Source of the DNA: Streptomyces viridochromogenes DSM 40736
GTDB taxonomy: Bacteria; Actinomycetota; Actinomycetes; Streptomycetales; Streptomycetaceae
Length of the DNA: 64,000 nt
Reading direction: 5' to 3'
Assembly (NCBI RefSeq): GCF_000158955.1
Contig: NZ_GG657757.1
Coordinates: 3,940,454 to 4,004,453 of the forward strand
The notes below the pieces were generated by a model. It had not been told where the DNA came from and searched no databases. It was given only the letters and a program-made list of their open reading frames with translations. Made by a program: the position numbers and the translations under genes. Positions 41,361 through 50,210 of the stretch are shown in pieces; within the stretch, counting starts at the first letter, position 1, and each line of letters begins with the position of its first letter.

Positions 41361-43004
41361 GTGAATGGTCCGCTGATCGTCCAGTCCGACAAGACCCTGC
41401 TGCTGGAAGTCGACCACGAGCAGGCCGACGACTGCCGCCGGGCCATCGCCCCGTTCGCGGAACTGGAGCGGGCGCCGGAGCACATCCACACCTACCGGGT
41501 GACCCCGCTGGGCCTGTGGAACGCCCGTGCGGCGGGCCATGACGCCGAGCAGGTCGTGGACGCGCTGGTGCAGTTCAGCCGCTACCCGGTGCCGCACGCG
41601 CTGCTCGTCGACATCGCCGAGACGATGGACCGCTACGGGCGGCTCACCCTGTCCAAGCACCCGGCGCACGGCCTGGTCCTGACCACCACGGACCGTCCGG
41701 TGCTGGAGGAGGTCCTGCGCTCGAAGCGGATCGCCCCGCTGGTCGGCACCCGGATCGACCCGGACACGGTCGCCGTGCACCCCTCCGAGCGCGGGCAGAT
41801 CAAGCAGACCCTGCTGAAGCTGGGCTGGCCGGCCGAGGACCTCGCCGGGTACGTCGACGGCGAGGCGCACGCGATCGAGCTGGCCGAGGACGGCTGGGCG
41901 CTCAGGCCGTACCAGAAGCAGGCCGTGGAGAACTTCTGGCACGGCGGGTCGGGCGTGGTCGTCCTGCCGTGTGGTGCGGGCAAGACGCTGGTCGGCGCCG
42001 GAGCGATGGCGCAGGCCAAGTCCACGACGCTGATCCTCGTCACCAACACCGTCTCCGCCCGGCAGTGGAAGCACGAGCTGGTGAGGCGGACGTCGCTCAC
42101 CGAGGACGAGATCGGCGAGTACAGCGGGACGCGGAAGGAGATCCGGCCCGTCACGATCGCCACGTACCAGGTGCTGACGACGAAGCGGAAGGGCGTCTAC
42201 CCGCACCTGGAGCTGTTCGACTCGCGGGACTGGGGGCTGATCGTCTACGACGAGGTGCACCTGCTGCCGGCGCCGGTCTTCAAGTTCACCGCCGACCTCC
42301 AGGCCCGTCGGCGCCTCGGCCTCACGGCCACCCTGGTCCGCGAGGACGGCCGCGAGTCGGACGTGTTCTCCCTGATCGGCCCCAAGCGGTTCGACGCGCC
42401 CTGGAAGGAGATCGAGGCACAGGGCTACATCGCGCCCGCCGACTGTGTGGAGGTCCGGGTCAGCCTGACGGACGCCGAGCGGCTCGCCTACGCCACGGCC
42501 GAGACGGAGGAGAAGTACCGCTTCTGTGCGACGACCGACACCAAGCGGAAGGTCACCGAGGCGATCGTGCGCCGCTTCGCCGGGCAGCAGATCCTCGTCA
42601 TCGGCCAGTACATCGACCAGCTCGACGAGCTGGGTGAGCACCTGGGCGCGCCCGTGATCAAGGGCGAGACGTCGAACGCGCAGCGGGAGAAGCTGTTCGA
42701 CGCCTTCCGGGAGGGCGAGATCAGCGTGCTCGTGGTGTCCAAGGTCGCGAACTTCTCGATCGACCTGCCGGAGGCGACGGTCGCGATCCAGGTGTCCGGG
42801 ACGTTCGGCTCCCGCCAGGAGGAGGCCCAGCGTCTGGGCCGCGTGCTCCGCCCGAAGTCGGACGGCCACCAGGCCCACTTCTACTCCGTGGTCGCCCGGG
42901 ACACCATCGACCAGGACTTCGCCGCGCACCGGCAGCGCTTCCTGGCGGAGCAGGGGTACGCGTACCGGATCGTGGACGCGGACGAACTGCTGGCCGAGAG
43001 CTGA
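41361..43004 (+). CDS. XPB/Ssl2-like DNA repair helicase
   Basis: A 547-residue superfamily 2 helicase. Walker A is LPCGAGKT (203-209), motif II is DEVH (297-300), motif III lies within RLGLTATL, and motif VI is EEAQRLGRVLRP. The N-terminal region (1-175) is the XPB damage-recognition-like domain, and a C-terminal domain follows. Bacterial XPB homologues unwind DNA 3'-5' in repair. The GTG start at 41361 follows GGGAAAGG. It appears paired with the helicase-associated WYL protein upstream, interrupted by small peptides and an IS21 relic. Confidence 0.9.
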   Translation: MNGPLIVQSDKTLLLEVDHEQADDCRRAIAPFAELERAPEHIHTYRVTPLGLWNARAAGHDAEQVVDALVQFSRYPVPHALLVDIAETMDRYGRLTLSKHPAHGLVLTTTDRPVLEEVLRSKRIAPLVGTRIDPDTVAVHPSERGQIKQTLLKLGWPAEDLAGYVDGEAHAIELAEDGWALRPYQKQAVENFWHGGSGVVVLPCGAGKTLVGAGAMAQAKSTTLILVTNTVSARQWKHELVRRTSLTEDEIGEYSGTRKEIRPVTIATYQVLTTKRKGVYPHLELFDSRDWGLIVYDEVHLLPAPVFKFTADLQARRRLGLTATLVREDGRESDVFSLIGPKRFDAPWKEIEAQGYIAPADCVEVRVSLTDAERLAYATAETEEKYRFCATTDTKRKVTEAIVRRFAGQQILVIGQYIDQLDELGEHLGAPVIKGETSNAQREKLFDAFREGEISVLVVSKVANFSIDLPEATVAIQVSGTFGSRQEEAQRLGRVLRPKSDGHQAHFYSVVARDTIDQDFAAHRQRFLAEQGYAYRIVDADELLAES

Positions 43005-43023
43005 GGACGGCGGGTCCGCCGGC

Positions 43024-43212
43024 TCACTTGCGGCGGACCACGCCCACTTCCTCTCCGTACTGGCCGAGGATGATCACGTCGAAGGCGGCGCCCGCGAAGA
43101 CCTTGACGGCGCGCAGGGCGTCGCCGAGGCGGTGGTGGTGGCTGCCCGTCACTGCGGTGGCGCCGGGCGGGCGGCCCGGGCCCGGGGCGGGGGAGACGGT
43201 TGCTGCGCTCAT
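43024..43212 (-). CDS. Small conserved hypothetical protein (62 aa)
   Basis: A 62-residue protein with a Pro-rich, probably disordered N-terminus and a C-terminal segment HHHRLGDALRAVKVFAGAAF followed by DVIILGQYGEEVGVVRRK. GGAGAC directly precedes the ATG. Coding bias is good and the length is typical of Streptomyces small proteins. No function is known, and the C-terminal strand-turn pattern is not diagnostic. It converges on the helicase with a 19-bp gap. Confidence 0.6.
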   Translation of the reverse strand: MSAATVSPAPGPGRPPGATAVTGSHHHRLGDALRAVKVFAGAAFDVIILGQYGEEVGVVRRK

Positions 43213-43332
43213 GTCTCCATGGTGCGTTTCCTCCCGTAAAACCCGCGTCGGTCTCTGGACCGAACCTGCCCCCTCCTCCCGTACGCCTGCGGGCCGACCC
43301 CTGCCCCTCCCGGAGGAGGCCCTCGCCCCCTA

Positions 43333-43358
43333 GGGGATGAGGAACGGGGATGAGGAAC
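43333..43358. repeat. 13-bp tandem direct repeat GGGGATGAGGAAC
   Basis: GGGGATGAGGAAC occurs twice with no gap (43333-43345 and 43346-43358) upstream of the HelD-like gene. A TAGGAT sequence that could be a -10 box lies near 43403. The repeat could be a regulator site or a slippage product. Confidence 0.55.
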
Positions 43359-43508
43359 AGGGGGCGGGAAAAACCGTTGGCGGCCGCCTCCCCCGCCCGT
43401 CTAGGATCTCCGCTCTTGCCCGCCTCCCCGAGGGAGTGCCGCCGACCGGACGGAAACCGGCCGGCATCTCACCGCCATCTCTTCAGCAGGTCCTCCGGAG
43501 GCACCCCC

Positions 43509-45575
43509 GTGTCCACGCACGTCGACGACCCCCTCTCCCGCGAGCGCTCCCACCTCGCCGCCTCCCGTTCCGCCCTGCGTGCCATGCGTGAGGACGTCGA
43601 GGCCCTCGACATCAGCGACGTCAGCGCGAACTGGGTCAACGCCGAGGTGCTGGCTCAGCAGATCGAGAAACGCATCAAGGCCCTGGCCGACCTCAGCGAC
43701 ACCCCGCTGTTCTTCGGCCGCCTCGACTACCTGCACGCGCCGGGTGCCGAGCAGGCCGAGGGCGCGGAGGGCGAGCGCCCGCAGCCGGAGGCCGCCTATC
43801 AGACACTGCACATCGGGCGGCGGCATGTGCACGACGCCGACGGCGACCCCATGGTGATCGACTGGCGCGCACCCGTCTCGCAGCCGTTCTACCGAGCGTC
43901 CAAGAAGGACCCCATGGGCGTCGCGCTGCGCCGCCGCTTCGGCTACACGGGCGGCGACCTCACGGCGTACGAGGACGAGCACCTGTCGGACCCGGCCGAG
44001 GCGGCCAAGACCAGCAGACTCCTCCAGCGGGAGATCGAGCGTCCGCGCGTCGGCCCGATGCGGGACATCGTCGCGACGATCCAGCCCGAGCAGGACGAGA
44101 TCGTGCGCTCCGGCCTGTCCGGCACGGTGTGTGTGCAGGGCGGTCCGGGCACCGGGAAGACCGCCGTCGGCCTGCACCGGGTCGCCTTCCTCCTCTACGC
44201 CCACCGCGAGCGGCTGGCCCGCACCGGCACCCTCGTCATCGGACCGAACCGGTCCTTCCTGCACTACATCGAGCAGGTGCTGCCCGCCCTCGGCGAGCTG
44301 ACCGTTCAGCAGGCCACCGTCGAGGACCTCGTGGCCCATGTCGAGATCAAGGGCACGGACGACGCGACGGCCGCCGTCGTCAAGGGCGACGCCCGGATGG
44401 CGCGGGTGCTGCGCAAGGCCCTCTACTCGCACGTCACGATGCCGTCCGAACCGGTCGTGGTGGTGCGCGGCTCCCGCCGCTGGCGCGTCGCGGCGTACGA
44501 ACTGGAGGACATCGTCCGCCAGTTGCTCGACCGCGACATCCGCTACGGGGCCGCCCGCGAGGCCCTGCCGCAGCGTGTCGCGCACGCCGTGCTGGTGCAG
44601 ATGGAACGCTCGGGGGAGGCCCCGGACGACCGGGTGCAGGACGCGGTGGCCCGGGGCGGCGCGGTCAAGGCGGCGGTCAAGGCGGTCTGGCCGCCGGTCG
44701 ACCCGGCGAAGCTGGTGCTGCGGCTGCTGTCGGACGCGGAGTTCCTCGCCGAACACGCGGAGGGCATCCTCGACGAGGAGGAGCAGAAGGCGGTCCTGTG
44801 GGCGAAACCCGCGCGCAGCGTCAAGTCCGCCCAGTGGTCCGCCGCCGACGCCGTCCTCGTCGACGAGGCCACCGACCTGATCCAGCGCACGCACTCCCTC
44901 GGGCACGTCGTCCTCGACGAGGCGCAGGACCTCTCCCCCATGCAGTACCGGGCGGTCGGCCGCCGGTGCACCACCGGCAGCGCGACCGTCCTCGGCGACC
45001 TGGCGCAGGGCACCACGCCGTGGGCGACCCGCGACTGGCAGGAGGCCCTGGCCCACCTGGGCAAGCGGGACGCGGTGATCGAGGAGCTGACGGCCGGTTT
45101 CCGCGTCCCGACGGACGTCATCACCTACGCCTCCCGGCTGCTGCCGCACATCGCCCCGGGGCTCACACCGGTCGTGTCGATCCGCGAGAACCCGGGCCAC
45201 TTCGAGGTCCGGAACGTCACCGGCACCGCCGATGTGGTCGACGCCTGCCGTGAGTCGCTGCGCCGCGAGGGTTCGACGGGCCTGATCGCGGCGGACGCCC
45301 GGGTCCCGGAGCTGGCCCGCGCCCTGGCGGAGGCCGGGATTGCCTACCTCGGCCCGGGCGAGGAGACCACGCAGGAGACCCGCCTGACCCTGGTCCCGGC
45401 GTCACTCGCCAAGGGTCTGGAGTACGACTACGTGGTCCTGGACGAGCCGCAGGCCGTGGTGGACGGCGAGCCGGACGAACGGACGGGGCTGCGGCGGCTG
45501 TACGTGGCGCTGACGCGAGCGGTGTCGGGTCTGGTCGTCACGTATACGGCGCCGCTGCCGCCACAACTGGCGTGA
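43509..45575 (+). CDS. HelD-like superfamily 1 helicase (UvrD-related)
   Basis: A 688-residue SF1 ATPase. Walker A is GGPGTGKT (211-218). Motif II VLDEAQDLSPMQYR and motif III GDLAQGTTP lie near 475-500, followed by GFRVPTDVITYA and the C-terminal KGLEYDYVVLDEPQAVVDG and RRLYVALTRA. The N-terminal coiled region (YRASKKDPMGVALRRRFGYT) and domain layout match HelD, which removes stalled RNA polymerase from DNA and in some relatives protects against rifamycins. The GTG at 43509 is preceded by GGAGG at a good distance. Confidence 0.88.
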   Translation: MSTHVDDPLSRERSHLAASRSALRAMREDVEALDISDVSANWVNAEVLAQQIEKRIKALADLSDTPLFFGRLDYLHAPGAEQAEGAEGERPQPEAAYQTLHIGRRHVHDADGDPMVIDWRAPVSQPFYRASKKDPMGVALRRRFGYTGGDLTAYEDEHLSDPAEAAKTSRLLQREIERPRVGPMRDIVATIQPEQDEIVRSGLSGTVCVQGGPGTGKTAVGLHRVAFLLYAHRERLARTGTLVIGPNRSFLHYIEQVLPALGELTVQQATVEDLVAHVEIKGTDDATAAVVKGDARMARVLRKALYSHVTMPSEPVVVVRGSRRWRVAAYELEDIVRQLLDRDIRYGAAREALPQRVAHAVLVQMERSGEAPDDRVQDAVARGGAVKAAVKAVWPPVDPAKLVLRLLSDAEFLAEHAEGILDEEEQKAVLWAKPARSVKSAQWSAADAVLVDEATDLIQRTHSLGHVVLDEAQDLSPMQYRAVGRRCTTGSATVLGDLAQGTTPWATRDWQEALAHLGKRDAVIEELTAGFRVPTDVITYASRLLPHIAPGLTPVVSIRENPGHFEVRNVTGTADVVDACRESLRREGSTGLIAADARVPELARALAEAGIAYLGPGEETTQETRLTLVPASLAKGLEYDYVVLDEPQAVVDGEPDERTGLRRLYVALTRAVSGLVVTYTAPLPPQLA

Positions 45576-45579
45576 CCGC

Positions 45580-46320
45580 TCAGGTCGCGACGTAGCCCCC
45601 GTCGGCGGCGAGCACCGCGCCGGTGATGTAACTGGCCTTGTCGGAGGCCAGGAACACCACGGCCTCGGCGACCTCCTCGGGCTCGCCGGCGCGGGTGAGC
45701 GGAGTGTTCCGGCTGAACTCGTCGAACATCTCGCCCACCGTCTCGACGGCCATGTCGGTGCGGATCGGGCCGGGCGCCACGGAGTTGACGCGCACGCCCG
45801 CCGCGCCGAACTCGACGGCCCACGACCGGGTCAGCGCGTCCATCGCGGCCTTGGTGGCGTTGTAGACGGAGCCGACCGGGGTGCCGATCTGCCCGGCGAC
45901 CGACGAGACGTTGACGATCGCGCCCTTCTTCCTGGCCACCATGGCCGGCACGAGGGCGGCCGTCAGGAAGTAGGCCGCACGGACATTGATGTCGAACACC
46001 CGCTCGTAGCTGTCGAGCGGCTGCTCGGGGGTCGTCGAGAACGGGAAGACGCCCGCGTTGTTCACGAGCACGTCCACCTCGCCGACCTCCTCGGCGAGCC
46101 TGCGCACGTCGTCGATGTTCGCGACGTCCGCGACGACGAAGTGGCCCGTCCCGCCCGCCTGCTCGATCAGCTCGACGGTCTCCTTGCCGAGTTCGGCCCT
46201 GCGCCCGGTCACGTAGACGATGGCACCCGCCTCCGCGAGCTTGACCGCGATGGCGCGGCCGATGCCCGACGTGGCGCCGGTGACGAGTGCCTTCTTGTCC
46301 TGGAGTTCCTTGGTTGTCAT
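45580..46320 (-). CDS. SDR-family oxidoreductase
   Basis: A 246-residue classical short-chain dehydrogenase. TGATSGIGRAIA (NAD(P)-binding TGxxxGxG), NNAG, the Ser-Tyr-Lys triad (IVNVSSVAG ... YNATK) and PGPIRTDM are all present. It reduces a carbonyl or oxidises an alcohol, substrate unknown. A TTG at 46327-46329 would add three residues; I chose the ATG at 46318-46320. It follows the SARP-type regulator gene on the same strand with a 27-bp gap, suggesting co-transcription. Confidence 0.85.
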   Translation of the reverse strand: MTTKELQDKKALVTGATSGIGRAIAVKLAEAGAIVYVTGRRAELGKETVELIEQAGGTGHFVVADVANIDDVRRLAEEVGEVDVLVNNAGVFPFSTTPEQPLDSYERVFDINVRAAYFLTAALVPAMVARKKGAIVNVSSVAGQIGTPVGSVYNATKAAMDALTRSWAVEFGAAGVRVNSVAPGPIRTDMAVETVGEMFDEFSRNTPLTRAGEPEEVAEAVVFLASDKASYITGAVLAADGGYVAT

Positions 46321-46347
46321 GTCTGCCAACTTCGCCGCGCCAGATCG

Positions 46348-47934
46348 TCAGCGCATAATTTCCGCATATACGGCCTGGTCAGGTACGGCCTGGTCAGGTC
46401 GCGAGGAAGCCGCCGTGCGCAGCCCGAAGAAGAAGCGCACGAACTGCGGCAGCCGGTAGCGGCCGAGTACGAGCGGCTCGATCAGGTGCACGCCCGTCAG
46501 TGACTCCAGCACCAGCTCGATGTCACCGGGGTCGGCCCCGGACACCTCCGCCGCCTTGTGACTGTCGATCACCTCGGCGTCCTGGTGCGCGAAGCACGCG
46601 AGCATGTGTCGTTCCGGATCGCTCAGTTGCTTCTCGGCCTCGATCAACGGGGCCAGCATCGCGGCGCAGTCGGGCGGGATCACGTCGGCGTGCCCGCTGT
46701 CCCGCTCCATCTGCAGCAGAATCATCTCGATCGTCCAGTGCGGACGCGAGGCGAGCCTGCCGCCGATCACCCTGATCGGGTGCGGCAGTCGCGAAAGGCG
46801 TTCCAGCAGCACCCCTGCGTGCTCGGGTTCCGCGTCCGCACGTACGGCGCCGAGGATCTTGCGGAAGAACTCCCGCGCGTCCCGCTCGGCCAGTCCGGCG
46901 ATCTTCAGCCAGGTCACCCCGGGCAGCTCGTTCAACCGGCGGACGCTCGTGAGGATCATCGCCGAGCCGGGCATGGCGAGATCCCGCACGGCCGCCGCGT
47001 CCTGCACGTCGTCGACCACGACCAGGAACCGTTTGCCGCGCGCCTTCTCCCGCCACAGCACGGCCTTGTCGCCGACGGGGTTCTCCACGCCGACCGCGCG
47101 CAACAGCTCGCCGGCGACGTCCCTGCCCCTGACGAAGATCTGCCCGTCCGGGTAGCGGCCCTTGACGAGGTGGCCGATCCGGGTGGCCAGCGCGGTCTTG
47201 CCGCTGCCCCGCATACCGGTGATGCCCACGGTGCCCGGCAGCGTCCGGAGGGCCTGCGCGATCTCCTCGGCGCGGCCGGTGAAGTCGGGCAGATCCGGCA
47301 GCAGCTGCTCCGGCCTGCGCGGCAGGGTGAGGTCGCCGTCGAGGATCTGCGCGTGGACCTTGCGCAGCTCCGGCCCCGGTTCGAGGCCGAGTTCCTCGAT
47401 GAGGAGTGCGCGCACCTGGTGGAAGTGGTCGAGTGCTTCGCCCTGCCTGCCCTCCAGGTAGAGGGCGCGCATCAGGAGGGCGCGCGGTCGTTCCCTGAGC
47501 GGGAAGGCGGCGACGTGCTTCTGCAGCTCCAGCACGTCGAGCTCGCGTTCGAGGCAGTCCTCCCGTGCCTTGAGCCGGTGGTCGCCGAGCCGCACCCGTT
47601 GCGCGTCGAAGTAGGCACTCCTGAGGCCCTCCAAGGGCTCGCCGCGGCAGTCGTCGACGATCTCCGCGCGGACCGTGTACCCGCCGTCCCTGGACGTCAG
47701 GTTCAGCTCCGGCAGCGCCTTACGGATCTTGTACACGTACGTCCGCAGTGCCATCACCGCGCTCGGCGTCGGGTCGTCCCAGACCATGTCGATCAATTGG
47801 TCGTTGCTCAGCCGGATGCCGTTGTTCAGCAGCAGCGCCGCCAGCACCGCCCGCTGCTGGCGCGGCCCCAGTCCGATCTCCTCTTCGTCGCGCCAGGCTC
47901 GTACCGGACCCATCAGTGAGAAGCGCAGGCTCAT
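46348..47934 (-). CDS. SARP/AfsR-type transcriptional regulator with NB-ARC ATPase domain
   Basis: A 528-residue regulator. Residues about 1-92 are the OmpR-like DNA-binding domain (FSLMGPVRAWRDEEEIGLGPRQQRAVLAALLLN ... TYVYKIRKAL), about 97-200 a bacterial transcriptional activation domain, and then an ATPase with Walker A GMRGSGKT (240-247) and FLVVVDDVQD. It has no C-terminal tetratricopeptide repeats, unlike AfsR. It probably activates nearby genes by binding direct repeats; the SDR gene downstream is the simplest target. The start is ATG 47932-47934, as an ATG 12 bp upstream adds Cys-rich residues. Confidence 0.85.
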   Translation of the reverse strand: MSLRFSLMGPVRAWRDEEEIGLGPRQQRAVLAALLLNNGIRLSNDQLIDMVWDDPTPSAVMALRTYVYKIRKALPELNLTSRDGGYTVRAEIVDDCRGEPLEGLRSAYFDAQRVRLGDHRLKAREDCLERELDVLELQKHVAAFPLRERPRALLMRALYLEGRQGEALDHFHQVRALLIEELGLEPGPELRKVHAQILDGDLTLPRRPEQLLPDLPDFTGRAEEIAQALRTLPGTVGITGMRGSGKTALATRIGHLVKGRYPDGQIFVRGRDVAGELLRAVGVENPVGDKAVLWREKARGKRFLVVVDDVQDAAAVRDLAMPGSAMILTSVRRLNELPGVTWLKIAGLAERDAREFFRKILGAVRADAEPEHAGVLLERLSRLPHPIRVIGGRLASRPHWTIEMILLQMERDSGHADVIPPDCAAMLAPLIEAEKQLSDPERHMLACFAHQDAEVIDSHKAAEVSGADPGDIELVLESLTGVHLIEPLVLGRYRLPQFVRFFFGLRTAASSRPDQAVPDQAVYAEIMR

Positions 47935-48007
47935 GCAGCAGCACAACGCACCGGCACATCCCCTGCTTCCCCGTACGACGCCGGTGAGTTCGACCGACGG
48001 TTCCGGG

Positions 48008-48706
48008 TCACGCGGGGGCGGCGTCCAGGGCGGTCCGCCATCGGGCGACGGCTTCCGCCGACACCGGCGCCTCCCAGCCCCCCGGCCGGGCCGCCCCGCC
48101 GATGTGGAAGCCGTCGACCCCGGCCGCCAGCAGCGTCGGCACGTGGTCGAGCCGGAGCCCGCCGCCCACCAGCAGGTGCTGCTCGTACCCCGGCTCTCCT
48201 CGGCGGGCCGCCTCCGCGATCAGTACGGAGAGCCCCTCGTCGACCCCGTCGGCCGACCCGGCGGTGAGATACGTGTCCAGTCCGGGCATCCCGTCCAGCT
48301 GCTTGCGCAGGGCGTCGCGGTCGGCGGCCCGGTCGATCGCCCGGTGGAACGTCCAGGGGCAGCCGTCCAGCGCCCCGGCGAGGCGCTCCACGGCCCCCAG
48401 GTCCACCCCGCCGTCCGGGTTCAGGAATCCGAGCACGAACTCCCCGGCCCCGGCCTCCCGCAGCTCGGCGGCCACCCGGACCAGCCGGTCGACGTCCCCG
48501 GCCGCGAAGCCGTCGGCGAGCCGCAGCATCACCCGCAGCGAGATGTCGACGGCCCGGCGGATCGCGGCGACGGTGGCGGCCGGCGGGGTGAGCCCGTCGG
48601 CCGCCATGTCGGTGACCAGCTCCAGCCGGTCCGCGCCTCCGGCCTGGGCGGCGACCGCGTCCTCGACGTCGAGGGCGATCACCTCCAGGACTGCACGCTT
48701 GCTCAT
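48008..48706 (-). CDS. cutC: CutC-family protein
   Basis: A 232-residue TIM-barrel protein of the CutC family, originally linked to copper homeostasis although the enzymatic role is unsettled. It begins LEVIALDVEDAVAAQAGGADRLELVTDMAADGLTPP, continues with a likely phosphate-binding HRAIDRAADRDAL and ends LAAGVDGFHIGGAARPGGWEAPV. It is slightly shorter than the E. coli protein (248). It has its own position between the SARP gene and a DinB-like gene. Confidence 0.9.
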   Translation of the reverse strand: MSKRAVLEVIALDVEDAVAAQAGGADRLELVTDMAADGLTPPAATVAAIRRAVDISLRVMLRLADGFAAGDVDRLVRVAAELREAGAGEFVLGFLNPDGGVDLGAVERLAGALDGCPWTFHRAIDRAADRDALRKQLDGMPGLDTYLTAGSADGVDEGLSVLIAEAARRGEPGYEQHLLVGGGLRLDHVPTLLAAGVDGFHIGGAARPGGWEAPVSAEAVARWRTALDAAPA

Positions 48707-48809
48707 GGGGCCCCTTCGTCGGCATGGAGTCGGCGTTCGGCGACAGGTCTAGTCCAATCAAAGACTACGTTGCCCCGTCGCGCCGCCTCCCACGCCCCGG
48801 TGGGGTGCC

Positions 48810-49490
48810 TCAGGCGAAGATGTTCAGCTCCTTCGCCTCCACCCCGGCCAGCTCGAAGCCCGGCGCCCCGTCGACCGGCCGCCCGGTGCACAGCCGCACC
48901 AGGGTCGGCCCGTCCCCGATGAAGCGCCCCGGGGGCCGCTCGCCGCCGCTCTCCCCCAGCCGCAGCGGTTCGTCCTGGTCGTCGAGGTCGGCGTGCAGCG
49001 GCACGTGTCCCCGCTCCCGGGTGAGCCGGGCGAGCAGCGCGAGCGCGTCCGGCAGTCCGGCCCCGCCGTACGCCCCGGGCTCCCCGAAGGTCTCGCGGAC
49101 GTCCCCGGCGTGCACCCACTCCCCCAGCGCGAGACCGTCCAGCTTCCCGTCCGCACGGGCGATCACGGGCCCCGCCTCGGACAGACCGCGCTCCAGCTCG
49201 TCCACGACCCGCGCGTTGGTCCAGCCGTCGCGTTCGGCGATGTCCCGGTCGTTCGCGGCGGGCGAGAACACCCCCTCCTCGAACCGGTTCTCCACCACCC
49301 GGGTGAGCGCGGCCGAACAGTGCGCCAGCAGCGCCCGCACCGACCAGCCCGGACACGCCGCCACGGGCAGCGCGAAGTCCTCGTCGGCCCTGCTCCGCAG
49401 CAACGGAATCAGCGCGTCACGCTCGATCGTGAGCAGCCGCCCGGGCTGCTCGGGGTCCCGTACGTCAGGCACATCAGCAGGAGTCGTCAT
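48810..49490 (-). CDS. Mycothiol-dependent maleylpyruvate-isomerase-type protein
   Basis: A 226-residue DinB-like protein. LLTIERDALIPLLRSRADEDFALPVAACPGWSVRALLAHCSAALT carries the metal-ligand His of the N-terminal helix bundle, and GEWVHAGDVRETFG the second. The C-terminal part resembles the MDMPI C domain. Homologues isomerise maleylpyruvate with mycothiol or have unknown thiol chemistry. The start is ATG 49488-49490. It is one of three DinB-like genes in the window. Confidence 0.85.
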   Translation of the reverse strand: MTTPADVPDVRDPEQPGRLLTIERDALIPLLRSRADEDFALPVAACPGWSVRALLAHCSAALTRVVENRFEEGVFSPAANDRDIAERDGWTNARVVDELERGLSEAGPVIARADGKLDGLALGEWVHAGDVRETFGEPGAYGGAGLPDALALLARLTRERGHVPLHADLDDQDEPLRLGESGGERPPGRFIGDGPTLVRLCTGRPVDGAPGFELAGVEAKELNIFA

Positions 49491-49537
49491 GCACTCCACG
49501 CTAGGTCCCACACCGGGGCCGGCGGGAGAATGCCCCC

Positions 49538-50200
49538 ATGGCCGATATCGACGCCCTCCGCGCCCGCTTCACCCGCACCCTGGAAGCGGCCAGGGGCCCG
49601 GCCGCCGGTCCGGACCCGGCGCCCTACGCCGACAACCTGCTGGCCCGCTGGCAGGAGCCACAGCGCCGGTACCACACGGTCGAGCACCTCACGGCGGTCC
49701 TCGACCGCGTCGACCTACTGGAGAAGTACGCGACGGACCCGGACGTGGTCCGGCTGGCCGCCTGGTTCCACGACGCGGTCTACCTCCCCGACCGCTCGGA
49801 GAACGAGGAACGCTCGGCCCGGCTCGCGGAACGCGCCCTCGCGGAAGCCGGAGTTCCCGACCCGAAGACCGCCGAGGTCGCCCGCCTGGTCCGGCTCACC
49901 GTCAGCCACGACCCCGCCGACGACGACCCCGACGGCCAGGTCCTGTGCGACGCCGACCTGGCGATCCTCGCCTCGCCCCCGTCGGCGTACGCCGCCTACA
50001 CCACCGCCGTCCGCGAGGAGTACCACTTCGTCCCGAGCGATGCCTTCCGCACGGGCCGCGCCGCGATCCTGCGCCAACTGCTCGACCTGCCCAGGCTGTT
50101 CAGGACCCCGTACGGAGCGGCGGAGTGGGAGGCGACGGCCCGCTACAACCTGGCCGCCGAGCTGGAAATGCTGTCGCCCGGACCCCACGACCCCTCGTAA
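49538..50200 (+). CDS. HD-domain metal-dependent phosphohydrolase
   Basis: A 220-residue protein with the HD signature: RRYHTVEHLTAVLDRVD supplies the first His, WFHDAVYLPDRSENEERSARLAE the HD pair near residue 76, and LCDADLAILAS the final Asp. It is most like the family of predicted nucleotidases or phosphodiesterases that often start with DALRARF. The exact substrate is unknown. It precedes the DinB-GNAT fusion gene by only 10 bp and is probably in one transcript with it. Confidence 0.88.
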   Translation: MADIDALRARFTRTLEAARGPAAGPDPAPYADNLLARWQEPQRRYHTVEHLTAVLDRVDLLEKYATDPDVVRLAAWFHDAVYLPDRSENEERSARLAERALAEAGVPDPKTAEVARLVRLTVSHDPADDDPDGQVLCDADLAILASPPSAYAAYTTAVREEYHFVPSDAFRTGRAAILRQLLDLPRLFRTPYGAAEWEATARYNLAAELEMLSPGPHDPS

Positions 50201-50210
50201 CCTGCCCGCC

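Noticed and set aside
43213..43508. Rifamycin-associated element before the HelD-like gene
   Set aside because: I looked for a GGGGCTTGC-like inverted repeat and did not find one.
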